Below are positions 42,979 to 51,497 of a stretch of 64,000 nucleotides of DNA, one piece after another. Every line of letters begins with the position of its first letter. The stretch's first letter is position 1. The notes under the pieces were generated by a model that did not search any database, was not told where the DNA came from, and was given only the letters and a program-made list of their open reading frames with translations. The position numbers were made by a program, and so were the translations under genes. Origin of the DNA: an uncultured Clostridia bacterium (GTDB lineage: Bacteria; Bacillota; Clostridia; Christensenellales; UBA1242); assembly GCA_944349375.1 (NCBI GenBank), contig CALVMV010000003.1, positions 62,001-126,000 on the forward strand. Reading direction: 5' to 3'.

Positions 42979-44389
42979 TCTTTGATGCTATAAGAGGTAT
43001 TAATAAAATCATCTAATAATTTAGATTTATCTTCATCTACGAATTTAATTTTACCATTTTCATCGTGTTCTACATTGATAAAATAAGAAACATTGGGGTT
43101 TTTATTAAAGGCTTCAATAATTTTTAATAAATCATTTTCATCAAAAGATGTGTATATTTGGTGTAAATATCTATCAAAATTTTCAAGATATTCAGCTATA
43201 CAACATATATATTCAACATCACCAATTTGTATTAAAGCTTTAACCAATTTTTGAGTATCAGCATTTTCAATTGTTATTATAAATTTTGATATATATTCAG
43301 AGTCTTTTGTTTGAATTATAGCATCTGTTAAAATATCTATAGGAGCATTTTTTACATCTGCTGCAAATTCATAAATATATTGAGCATTTTCAGTTTTGCA
43401 TATTGCATCTGCTAAAATATTTACAGTGATACTGGAACTTTTTTTAATATAATATTTAAGTAAATAAATATATTCAGCATCATTTGTTTTAATTATTCCA
43501 TCAGCAAGAATATCTATAGGAGCATTTTTTATTTTTTCCATAAATTCATATATATATTCTGCGTCACCAGTTTACAAATGGCTTCAGCGAGAATAGCTAT
43601 AGGAGCATCTTTAATATTTTTTGCAAAAGAATAAATATGTTTAGCCTCACCAAGTTTACAAATGGCTTCAGCAAGAATATCAACAGGAGCATTGTTAATA
43701 TTTTTTGCAAAAGAATATATATATTCAATATTTTCAGATTGGCAAATTGCTTCTGCAAGTTCTCTAATAGGGGCTTCCTTAACTTCATTTGCAAAATCAT
43801 AAATGCGTTTAGTATCTTTAGTTTCTATTAATTTTTTTGCAAGCATTTCAATTGGAGCACCCTTAACTCGTGATGCGAAATATAAAATAAATTCAGAGTT
43901 ACCAGATTCCCCTACCACATTTGCAAGCATATCAACTGGGGCATCTTCAAAATCTTGAGCAAACCATGTAATATAATTAATTGCTTTAGTTTTGGATAAA
44001 GCAATTGCCAATTTTTCTGTAGGAGCATCTTTAATATTTTTTGCAAATTTATATATATACTCAGCATTTCCAGTCTTAATGATAGCATCTGCAAGAATAT
44101 CAACAGGAGCATTTTTAAAATTTGTGGCGATTAAATAAATATACTTAGGTTTAAGAGGAGTTTTATCAATTAAGCTTTTACATAATTTAACCACATCAAT
44201 TGATTTTATATTTGCTTCCACAATTTCATAAAGTTGTTCAGTAGAGCACATTTCATACATTTTATCTTCCAGAGCTTTAAATTCTGCTGTAGATTCAATT
44301 GTTTTTTTATTTTCTTTTTGTTTTACAATTGACTTTTTGTCTTCAATTTTTAGCAAATGTAAAATTTTTTCAAATAATTGTTGTTCCAT
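42975..44389 (-). pseudogene. 28-residue-repeat solenoid protein, split by a one-base frameshift
   Basis: Two overlapping frames (286 aa from 44389 and 188 aa ending at 42975) are one gene. After an N-terminal charged part (about 1-85) come about eleven repeats of 28 residues with pattern APxDxLAxAIxxTxxxxYIYxFAxxIx, each likely two helices. The reading frame breaks near 43567: two repeats 84 bases apart share the DNA around caagtttacaaatggcttc, but the second copy lacks one A. Restoring it joins the frames and gives about 470 residues. No repeat family is known to me; a protein-binding scaffold is likely by shape. It may be a pseudogene or a sequencing error. Confidence 0.8.
43020..44130 (-). 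repeat. Coding tandem repeats, 84-base period
   Basis: About eleven direct repeats of 84 bases encode the 28-residue units of the frameshifted gene. Neighbouring copies between about 43570 and 43740 are most alike at DNA level, suggesting recent duplication or conversion. Confidence 0.75.
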
Positions 44390-44415
44390 ATATCTTAAAT
44401 CCTTTTTTATAATAT

Positions 44416-44459
44416 TATATTAACAATACTATATTAACAAATAATTTTTATAAAGTCAA
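44416..44459 (-). promoter_or_regulatory. Promoter of the repeat gene with a direct repeat over the -10 box
   Basis: TTGACT (44454-44459) and TAATAT (44431-44436) on the minus strand, 17 bases apart. TTGTTAATATA occurs twice, at 44430-44440 and 44416-44426, 14 bases apart; one copy contains the -10 box. The second may be an alternative promoter or a binding site. Confidence 0.6.
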
Positions 44460-44511
44460 TATATTAATTTTAAATTAACAAAAAAATGCAAGATTTAATT
44501 TTTGATTTTAA

Positions 44512-44543
44512 CAAAAAAGTGCTATTAGTTAGCACCTTTTTTT
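44512..44543 (-). terminator. Terminator containing the stop codon of the DUF1292 gene
   Basis: GTGCTA (44519-44524) pairs with TAGCAC (44530-44535), with A and T runs on each side; the hairpin includes the last three codons and the stop. Confidence 0.75.
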
Positions 44544-44995
44544 GTTGTTTTTTTAGTTTCTGTTTTAGCTTCTTTTTTACCTGCTGTTTTTGTAACTTTT
44601 TTTGCTGTAGTTTTAGCTTTAGTTTCTGTTGCTTTTTTTGCAGGTTTTTTCTCTTTTGCAAGTTCTTCTTCAAGAAGATCATAATATTCGTTGAAAACAT
44701 CGATTGCAACATCTTCATCTTCTTCAATTCTCAAAGTTGTGTTGCCATCTTTATCTTGTTCAACTCTAAATACAATAGCTTCATTTTCGCCAAGACCTTC
44801 AATTTTATCAACAGGTTTTAAAATAGCGAACAATTTTTTCTCTTTTTTTACTTCATGAACAATCATAGCAATTTGCTCGAATGAAAGTTGTTTGCCTTTT
44901 TCATCCATCAATGTGATTGGTTCTTTGTTTTCCTTATCTAAGAGTATATCAAGAAGATCTACTTTTTCTTCATTATTTTCTACTTTTTTATCCAT
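44525..44995 (-). CDS. DUF1292-type protein with a Lys/Ala/Thr tail
   Basis: 156 residues. The first 110 resemble DUF1292 proteins: ITLMDEKGKQLSFEQIAMI, LFAILKPVDK, EAIVFRVEQD and an acidic end EDEDVAIDVFNEYYDLL. The last 40 are K, A and T repeats like a histone H1 tail. DUF1292 genes usually follow ruvX in Clostridia, as here. I start it at 44995 after AAGGGG; a longer frame would begin inside ruvX. Function unknown. Confidence 0.78.
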   Translation of the reverse strand: MDKKVENNEEKVDLLDILLDKENKEPITLMDEKGKQLSFEQIAMIVHEVKKEKKLFAILKPVDKIEGLGENEAIVFRVEQDKDGNTTLRIEEDEDVAIDVFNEYYDLLEEELAKEKKPAKKATETKAKTTAKKVTKTAGKKEAKTETKKTTKKGAN

Positions 44996-45002
44996 AATTT
45001 TA

Positions 45003-45428
45003 TTAACCCCTTTTTGTTTGATTGAGATATGTTTGCAAAATAATTTGTGCTGAAATTTTATCAATAAGTTCCTTTCGCTTTTCCCTTCTAACTCCGCTAC
45101 TAATTAAAATTTCTTCTGCTTCAGCCGAGGTTAAGCGCTCATCGACAAAATCAACTTTTACTCCTGATTGTTCAGCGAGTAATTTTCCAAACTCCCTATG
45201 AATTTTTGCTCTTTCCCCTTCTGTTCCATCCATATTTAATGGAAGTCCCATTGCTATTTCATCAACATTAAATTCTTTTATTAAAGAAATTAAATGCTCT
45301 AATGATTTTTCTTGAGAAACATTTTGGAAAACTTCATAAGGACTTGAAATGATGCACAAGGCATCAGTAAGTGCTACACCAATGCGTTTATCACCATAAT
45401 CAATGCCCATTTTTCGTGTTTTTTGCAT
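45003..45428 (-). CDS. ruvX: RuvX/YqgF Holliday-junction resolvase-like nuclease
   Basis: 141 residues in the chosen form. MGIDYGDKRIGVALTD, GLPLNMDGTEGERA and FVDERLTSAEAE give the RNase H-like fold with its acidic residues. Linked to pre-16S rRNA processing and recombination. ATG codons at 45431 and 45428 both follow GTGGAG; the longer open frame to 45563 overlaps the HAD gene and adds non-conserved residues. Confidence 0.93.
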   Translation of the reverse strand: MQKTRKMGIDYGDKRIGVALTDALCIISSPYEVFQNVSQEKSLEHLISLIKEFNVDEIAMGLPLNMDGTEGERAKIHREFGKLLAEQSGVKVDFVDERLTSAEAEEILISSGVRREKRKELIDKISAQIILQTYLNQTKRG

Positions 45429-45499
45429 CATAACTCCACTTTTAGTATAGTAAATTTGGAATTTTAAGTCAAATAAAATAAAATGTTTTATTAAAAATT

Positions 45500-46189
45500 T
45501 TATAAATTTACAAATTTCAAAATAGATCGCAAATCTTTTACATTTAAAAGATAATGAGTCCATATTTTTTTATTGGTATAATCTGTTTTAACTGGATTTA
45601 AACAAATAGTTGTTACACCACTTTTGTAAACTTCTTCATCATTATATGAATTGCCGACAAAGATCACTTCTTCTTTTTTTAAATTATATTTTTTCATTTG
45701 ATTTAAAACAAAATTGCTTTTATCTTCGACATTAGATTCAGCCAAAACAATTCCATTTACAATTCCATCATTATCTAGAGTTAATGTTTCTGCTTCAATT
45801 TCAGTTATAAATTGTCTGAATTTTTTTACTTTTTCTTCGATTATATTTTTTACTCCCCCTGACAAAATGCATATTTTTATGTCATTTTGATACAAAAACT
45901 TAAAGACTTTTTTGCAATTATTTAAAAGATGAATTTTCTTTGCTGCTTTCGAGAAAGTTTTGTTGTTTACTTTATTCTCTCTATAAATTTTAATAATTTC
46001 ATCCACCCATTGTTTATAGGTAATTTGTTTATCTTTATATAGATTATATAATCTTATGTCTTCATCTAAAAGGTTAATTTCAATCCAAATTCTAGCCCAA
46101 GAGTTATCGATTTCATCAGGTACAGATAAAGTCCCATCAAAATCAAATATAATTAATTTGGTCTTAGCTTCAGATTTATTTGCATTCAT
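45500..46189 (-). CDS. HAD-family phosphatase, SerB-like
   Basis: 229 residues. Motif I is FDFDGTLSVPD with both catalytic Asp, motif II ILSGGVK, motif III/IV VGNSYNDEEV. A helical cap lies between motifs I and II (about 25-90). The layout resembles phosphoserine-phosphatase-type enzymes but the substrate cannot be told. It starts inside the end of polA (14-base overlap). Confidence 0.85.
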   Translation of the reverse strand: MNANKSEAKTKLIIFDFDGTLSVPDEIDNSWARIWIEINLLDEDIRLYNLYKDKQITYKQWVDEIIKIYRENKVNNKTFSKAAKKIHLLNNCKKVFKFLYQNDIKICILSGGVKNIIEEKVKKFRQFITEIEAETLTLDNDGIVNGIVLAESNVEDKSNFVLNQMKKYNLKKEEVIFVGNSYNDEEVYKSGVTTICLNPVKTDYTNKKIWTHYLLNVKDLRSILKFVNL

Positions 46190-48662
46190 ATAAATTTTCT
46201 CCTTTTCCTATAGAAACTTTTAGTGGAACTTTTAATTTGGCAATTTTTTCCATTTCATTTTTTAAAATATCTTCAATCATTTTTTCTTCACCAGGGAAAC
46301 AGTCGATAATAAGTTCATCATGAATTTGTAAAATAAGTTTGCTTTTTAAACTTTTTTCTTCAATTTCTTTTGCAACTTTTATCATTGCAAGTTTGATTAT
46401 GTCAGATGCTGTTCCTTGCAAAGGCATATTCATAGCAACTCTTTCTGCAAAATTTCTTACTAAATATTTTGAAGAATTAATATCAGGAATTAATCTTCTT
46501 CTACCAAATTTAGTTATAGCGTAACCATGTTCTTTAGCAAATTTTATGTTGTTATCCATAAATAGTTTGACATTAGGATATTTTTCAAAATAGTTGTCTA
46601 TGTAAAGTTTTGCATTAGCTCTTGTTGAATTAATATTTTGAGAAAGCCCATAATCACTTATTCCATAAATAATGCCAAAATTAACGGCTTTTGCATCTCT
46701 TCTCATATTTTCAGAAACTTTTTCAACGGGAACATGAAAAATTTCTGAGGCAGTTATCGTGTGTATATCTTGACCTTGATTATAGGCATCAACTAATCTT
46801 TTTTCTTCTGACATATCTGCAAGAAGTCTTAACTCAATTTGGTTATAGTCGGCAGATATAATCTTTCCTCCTTCAAATTTTGAGATAAATATTTTGCGAA
46901 GTTCTTTGCCTTCATTATCACGAGTAGGAATATTTTGAAGATTAGGTTCACTACTTGATAATCTTCCTGTATTTGTTAAAGTTTGATTGAAAGTGGTATG
47001 AATAATATTTCCATTTGTAGTGCAAATAGATTTATACACATCAATGTAAGTATTTTTTAATTTTGCAAGTTTTCTGTATTCAAGAATATGAGAAATTATA
47101 GGAATATAGTTTAATTCTTCTAATACTTCTTTTGAAGTTGAACGCTTTTTGTTATTAAATGTTTTTATTCCGAGTTTGTCAAAAAGAATAGTTGCAGTTT
47201 GTTGAGGAGAATTTAAATTAAAATTTTCTCCTGCTTCTTCAAAAATATTGTTTTGTAGAGATGAAATTTTAGAAGAAAAGTATTCATCTAATTCATCAAG
47301 TTTATTTTCGTTAATTTTAAATCCTGTTTCTTCCATTTGAAATAGGATTTTAGTTAAAGGTAATTCTATTTGATAATAAATGAATTTAAGCCCATCATCC
47401 ATTTTTCTTAAAAAATTTTTTAGTTGATTAGAAGCCTTATCTACAGAGATTTCTTTTACAACATTTCCACCAACATTTACAACATAATTTGCAATCATAA
47501 CATCTTCGTAGTTAATTAATTTGATGTTATACTTTGCTAAAATGTGCATATCTTCTTTTGAAGATGATGTGATTTTAGTTACATTTTTGTTTTCAAAAAC
47601 ATTTTTTAATTTTTCAACAACTTCACTAAAACTTAAACCACAATCAAACATTTGAAAGTTTGGTTCTAAGTAGTAAATAGAATTTTCAAAAAACAATTCT
47701 ATTTTTTTTAAGTTATATACAAATTCTCCACTATTAATTTTTGATATTTGCTCTAAAATATCACTGTTTAAAGGAATTCGTTTGACTTCTTTTTCTTTTA
47801 AAATAGCTTCACTTTCAAACAACTCTTCTTTAAGTAAAGATGAAAAATCCCATTTTTTAAAAAACTCATAACATTTTGCTGAAAAAGGTAAAGAAAAATT
47901 TAATTTGTTTAAATCAAAATTGATATCGCAATCACATTTTATTGTAGCTAGTTGTTTTGACATAAAAGCTTTTTCTTTGTCGGTTTCTAGTTTTTCTTTT
48001 AATTTACCTTTTATCTCTTCAATGTTTGAATAGATATTTTCAATATTTTCATATTTTTCTAAGAGAGAAAGTGCAGTTTTTTCTCCAACTCCGCTTACTC
48101 CTGGTATATTATCAGAGCTATCCCCCATTAAACCTTTTAGCTCTATGATTTGATAAGGTAAAAGATGATAATTTTGCTTTAAATATAATTCATCTACTTT
48201 TTCAATTTGAGAAACACCTTTTTTAGTTAGCCAAACAGAAGTGCTAGCGTTTATAAGTTGAAGCAAATCTCTATCCCCTGACAAAAGTATTTTGTCGCCT
48301 TCTATTTTTTTTGATAAAGTCCCAATTATATCATCAGCTTCAATTCCATCAATCTCAAATATAGAAATGCCCATGCTTGTCAACATTTCTTTGATAACAG
48401 GAAACTGCTCAATAAGTTCTTTTGGAGTTTCTTTTCTTTGAGCTTTATATTCGGAGTATATTTTATTTCTAAAAGTTTGCCTTGAATGGTCAAAAGCAAC
48501 AGCTATTTTGTTTGGTTTAAGGTCCAAAATTATTTTTATCAAAATGTTTGCAAAACCAAACACTGCTCCTGAGGGTTGACCTTGTTGATTCATTAAAAAA
48601 GGCAAAGCATAAAACGCTCTGTTTGCAATGCTATTGCCATCTATAATTAAAGTTTTATCCAT
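46176..48662 (-). CDS. polA: DNA polymerase I
   Basis: 828 residues. A 5' nuclease domain (1-290) with the Asp-rich LLSGDRDLLQ and the H3TH GLMGDSSDNIPGVSGVGEKTA; a middle domain (about 300-460) without the DxE and other proofreading residues, as in Bacillus; and a family A polymerase with SADYNQIELRLLA (motif A), RRDAKAVNFGIIYGIS (motif B) and QIHDELI (motif C). Role in repair and Okazaki-fragment processing. Confidence 0.97.
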   Translation of the reverse strand: MDKTLIIDGNSIANRAFYALPFLMNQQGQPSGAVFGFANILIKIILDLKPNKIAVAFDHSRQTFRNKIYSEYKAQRKETPKELIEQFPVIKEMLTSMGISIFEIDGIEADDIIGTLSKKIEGDKILLSGDRDLLQLINASTSVWLTKKGVSQIEKVDELYLKQNYHLLPYQIIELKGLMGDSSDNIPGVSGVGEKTALSLLEKYENIENIYSNIEEIKGKLKEKLETDKEKAFMSKQLATIKCDCDINFDLNKLNFSLPFSAKCYEFFKKWDFSSLLKEELFESEAILKEKEVKRIPLNSDILEQISKINSGEFVYNLKKIELFFENSIYYLEPNFQMFDCGLSFSEVVEKLKNVFENKNVTKITSSSKEDMHILAKYNIKLINYEDVMIANYVVNVGGNVVKEISVDKASNQLKNFLRKMDDGLKFIYYQIELPLTKILFQMEETGFKINENKLDELDEYFSSKISSLQNNIFEEAGENFNLNSPQQTATILFDKLGIKTFNNKKRSTSKEVLEELNYIPIISHILEYRKLAKLKNTYIDVYKSICTTNGNIIHTTFNQTLTNTGRLSSSEPNLQNIPTRDNEGKELRKIFISKFEGGKIISADYNQIELRLLADMSEEKRLVDAYNQGQDIHTITASEIFHVPVEKVSENMRRDAKAVNFGIIYGISDYGLSQNINSTRANAKLYIDNYFEKYPNVKLFMDNNIKFAKEHGYAITKFGRRRLIPDINSSKYLVRNFAERVAMNMPLQGTASDIIKLAMIKVAKEIEEKSLKSKLILQIHDELIIDCFPGEEKMIEDILKNEMEKIAKLKVPLKVSIGKGENLYECK

Positions 48663-48679
48663 GCTTTATATTCCTTTAT

Positions 48680-48988
48680 TTAAAAAAATATGATTGATGT
48701 GTTCTGTGTGTTTTCTACTATAATTCCAAAAAGGTTTCTAAATGTATCAGGCATAACAGCTGTTAAAATTAAGAAGATTGTTGCTAAAATTAATAATATA
48801 AAAAATGCGATTTTTAAAGGATTGCCAAAGAAGTTGATTGCAGCATAAGCCAGCATAATAGCTAGGCCGCCGTAGTTTGCAATTAATCTAATAGTTTCAT
48901 TAACTTCAACTGCTACATTACAATAACATAATAGTCCTATGTAACCTATTGTTAAAACAGCTAAAACGAAATATAAAATAGTCTTCAT
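48680..48988 (-). CDS. Small membrane protein, three helices
   Basis: 102 residues, with hydrophobic segments about 3-25, 34-54 and 58-80 and a short polar C-terminus. I do not recognise the family. GGAGG lies before the ATG. It precedes polA on the same strand by 17 bases, so probably co-transcribed. Confidence 0.7.
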   Translation of the reverse strand: MKTILYFVLAVLTIGYIGLLCYCNVAVEVNETIRLIANYGGLAIMLAYAAINFFGNPLKIAFFILLILATIFLILTAVMPDTFRNLFGIIVENTQNTSIIFF

Positions 48989-49061
48989 CTTTCCTCCACT
49001 TTAATCTTAGTTTATCACAAAAACAATATTTAAACAAATATTTTTAGATAAAACACGCAAT

Positions 49062-49085
49062 AAAAAAGAAGCTATTTAAGCTTCG
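49062..49085 (-). terminator. Terminator containing the stop codon of the acyltransferase-fold gene
   Basis: GAAGCT (49068-49073) pairs with AGCTTC (49079-49084); six T follow on the minus strand. The stop codon at 49076-49078 is in the loop. Confidence 0.75.
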
Positions 49086-50209
49086 TTTTTATGTTTTTCT
49101 TTTTGTTTTTTCAATCTTTCTTCTTTTTTCTGTTCTTTTTCAGCTAATCTTTGTTCTTTTTCTGCAAGTTTTAATTCTTTTTCTTTTAATTTTTCTTGTT
49201 GTCTTTTCTCTTTATTGAGTTTTGCAGCAAGTTTTTTTGCTTCGGCTTTTTCTTTATTGTGAAGAGGTTTAATCTTTTTGGTTTTTGATTTTTTCTCTTT
49301 TTTTACTTTAGTTTTTTTCTTAGTTTTCTTAAATTTAACAATCTTAGTAGCCTTTTTAGGTATTGTTCCATCGTCAGGTAAAGCAATTTTTAAGTTGTCA
49401 GGATTAGAGATAAAATCTTTGAAAAGTCTTAAGCTTTTTCCCATATAAAGTCCATCAGCAACTCTTTCGTCAAGGCTCATTCCAAAAGTTAAAATTTTTG
49501 CTAATGTTAATTCTTTGTTATTTTCTACATATGGTTCAATTTGCTCTTTTCCCATAGAAACAAAAATAGTTGTAGTTCCAAAATTATACAAATGGTGAAA
49601 AATATAGTTTAATTTTATTGATTTCAAGTTTGTAAAGAAACAACTTGTATGAAAAGGACTTGCTTTAATTAACGATTTTGGTAATGCTCCGTGCTTATCT
49701 AAAAATCTTACAAAAGCCATTGCCCATCTAAAAAGAAAATCTGGCAATTTTGTAAATTTTGCGGCAGCTTTTGTTGTTTGGTGAACTTCTTTTTCATCTA
49801 AATTTTTAGCAATTTCATCATCAACTATTTTTTTTACTTCTTCAAGACTTTCTCTGCCTGTAAAATACATTTTTAATGTTACTTGTTCTCCATCATCTTC
49901 AAGCTTTTTCTTTATATCCATTGAAATTGAAATTGTATTTCTCTGATAAATAGAGCCTCGCATAATAAATCTATTTAATTTTTTGCGAATATACAAAAGT
50001 CTAACTAAAGTTGCAATTACTATATGCATATAAGAGTACGAAACACCATTTTTTCTTTCTCTTGCAATAAATTCATCAATAGTATCACATTTTACTTTTA
50101 CTGTAGTATAATTGACTGCATCGATTCTTTGAGGCATGAAAAAAGGCTCTGCTTTATCAATAATTTGCATTCCTTTTACTTTTTTCCCATCACTTCTATA
50201 ACCAAACAT
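49076..50209 (-). CDS. 2-oxoacid dehydrogenase acyltransferase-fold protein with basic coiled-coil tail
   Basis: 377 residues. Residues 1-275 match the chloramphenicol-acetyltransferase/E2 catalytic fold, with MHIVIATLVRLLYIRKKLNRFI and TNLKSIKLNYIFHHLYNFGTTTIFVSMG. The motif that is DHRVVDG in E2 enzymes reads LDERVADG, so the catalytic His is Glu. From about 285 the protein is a K/E-rich coiled coil (KKTKKKTKVKKEKK and repeated LAEKEQ). No lipoyl domain or dehydrogenase genes are near, so a classical E2 role is unlikely; acyl transfer or a structural function remain open. Confidence 0.8.
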   Translation of the reverse strand: MFGYRSDGKKVKGMQIIDKAEPFFMPQRIDAVNYTTVKVKCDTIDEFIARERKNGVSYSYMHIVIATLVRLLYIRKKLNRFIMRGSIYQRNTISISMDIKKKLEDDGEQVTLKMYFTGRESLEEVKKIVDDEIAKNLDEKEVHQTTKAAAKFTKLPDFLFRWAMAFVRFLDKHGALPKSLIKASPFHTSCFFTNLKSIKLNYIFHHLYNFGTTTIFVSMGKEQIEPYVENNKELTLAKILTFGMSLDERVADGLYMGKSLRLFKDFISNPDNLKIALPDDGTIPKKATKIVKFKKTKKKTKVKKEKKSKTKKIKPLHNKEKAEAKKLAAKLNKEKRQQEKLKEKELKLAEKEQRLAEKEQKKEERLKKQKEKHKNEA

Positions 50210-50217
50210 AATTACTC

Positions 50218-51480
50218 CTATTTGTTTTGAAATTTTTTTCTTATCAAATTTTTTTCTCTGCCATTTTGGCTAGGCTGATAATATATCCTGTCTTTAAGAG
50301 AATCAGGCATATATTGTTGTTTAACATATCCCCCGAAGTCATGAGGATATTTGTATTTACCATGTCCATCACTATTTGTAGAAGGATGATTTTTTAAATG
50401 ATTTGGTACTTTATTGTCATTCATATTAATAGCATCTTCTTTTGCTAAGTTCATTGCTTTGATAACTGAATTTGATTTTTCTGCTTCGCAAACATAAATT
50501 ATTGCATGAGAAAGCGGGATAAGACCTTCTGGTGCACCCATTTTTTCAACTGCATACATTGCACTTGTTGCAAGAAGAAGTGCGTTTGAATCTGCCATAC
50601 CAACATCTTCAGATGCGTGAGCCACAAGTCTTCTTGCAATTATCATTGGGTCGCAACCAGCATTTATCAATCTTTGACTATAAAACAAAGCAGCTTCAAC
50701 ATCACAACCTCTTAGCGATTTACAAAAAGCCGATAAGTTGTCGTAATACATATTTTCATCTAAACTTAAAGCTTTTTTGTCTGTTGATTGCTTAGCTATT
50801 TCATAAGTAATATGTATTTTTTTATCCTTGCTTGCAGGAGTAGTCATAACAGCAAGTTCTAAACTGTTTAAAGAATTACGCAAATCTCCTGCACTAGCAA
50901 AAGCAATATACTCTAATGCTTTTTCGTCAACTTCAATATTAAATTTTGCAAGTCCTTTTTCTTCATCAACTATAGCTTTTTTCAAAGCTTTGACTATATC
51001 TTTAGAAGATAATGGTTTAAATTCAAAAATTCTGCATCTTGATACAATAGCTCTTGTCATCGAAGTATAAGGATTTTCAGTTGTAGTTCCAATTAAATAT
51101 ATATCTCCGTTTTCGATTGCTTCTAGGACACAATCCGATTGAGCTTTATTCCATCTGTGACATTCATCTAAAATCAAGAAAGTATCTTTGCCTAACATTG
51201 CTTTATCTGTTCTAGCTCTTTCTATAACAGCTTTTGCATCAGCAACCCCACTTGTAACAGCATTGAGCTTAACATAGTTAGCATTTAAGGTTTTGGCAAT
51301 AATATTTCCAAGAGTTGTCTTGCCTGTCCCAGGTGGACCATAAAAAATACAGCTACCTAATGAGCCATATTTGATAGCTCTATATAGCAATGTGTTTTTA
51401 CCAACAATATGTTCTTGACCAACAAAATCATCAAAAGAAGTTGGTCTCATTCTTTCTGCTAAAGGTATTCTAACTTCCAC
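50218..51480 (-). CDS. rarA: Replication-associated recombination protein A (RarA/MgsA)
   Basis: 420 residues. AAA+ ATPase with Walker A YGPPGTGKTTLGNIIA near 43-58, Walker B FLILDECHRW near 103, sensor 1 IGTTTENPY and the R-finger SRCRIFEF; a C-terminal tetramerisation part includes VAHASEDVGMADSNAL and NHLKNHPSTNSDGHGKYKYPHD. Acts at stalled replication forks. Starts with the ATG of MEVRIPLAERMRP. Confidence 0.96.
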   Translation of the reverse strand: MEVRIPLAERMRPTSFDDFVGQEHIVGKNTLLYRAIKYGSLGSCIFYGPPGTGKTTLGNIIAKTLNANYVKLNAVTSGVADAKAVIERARTDKAMLGKDTFLILDECHRWNKAQSDCVLEAIENGDIYLIGTTTENPYTSMTRAIVSRCRIFEFKPLSSKDIVKALKKAIVDEEKGLAKFNIEVDEKALEYIAFASAGDLRNSLNSLELAVMTTPASKDKKIHITYEIAKQSTDKKALSLDENMYYDNLSAFCKSLRGCDVEAALFYSQRLINAGCDPMIIARRLVAHASEDVGMADSNALLLATSAMYAVEKMGAPEGLIPLSHAIIYVCEAEKSNSVIKAMNLAKEDAINMNDNKVPNHLKNHPSTNSDGHGKYKYPHDFGGYVKQQYMPDSLKDRIYYQPSQNGREKNLIRKKFQNK

Positions 51481-51497
51481 GCCTCAATTATACATAA

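Noticed and set aside
43560-43580. Programmed ribosomal frameshift in the repeat gene
   Set aside because: No slippery heptamer or downstream stem is visible, and direct comparison with the neighbouring repeat shows a simple one-base deletion.
43529-44130. Evenly spaced direct repeats that could suggest a CRISPR array
   Set aside because: The 84-base repeats have no distinct spacers, are in frame and encode 28-residue protein units.
45429-45563. Longer ruvX start
   Set aside because: The extra 45 residues overlap the HAD gene, are hydrophobic and are not part of the family; GTGGAG fixes the start at 45428 or 45431.
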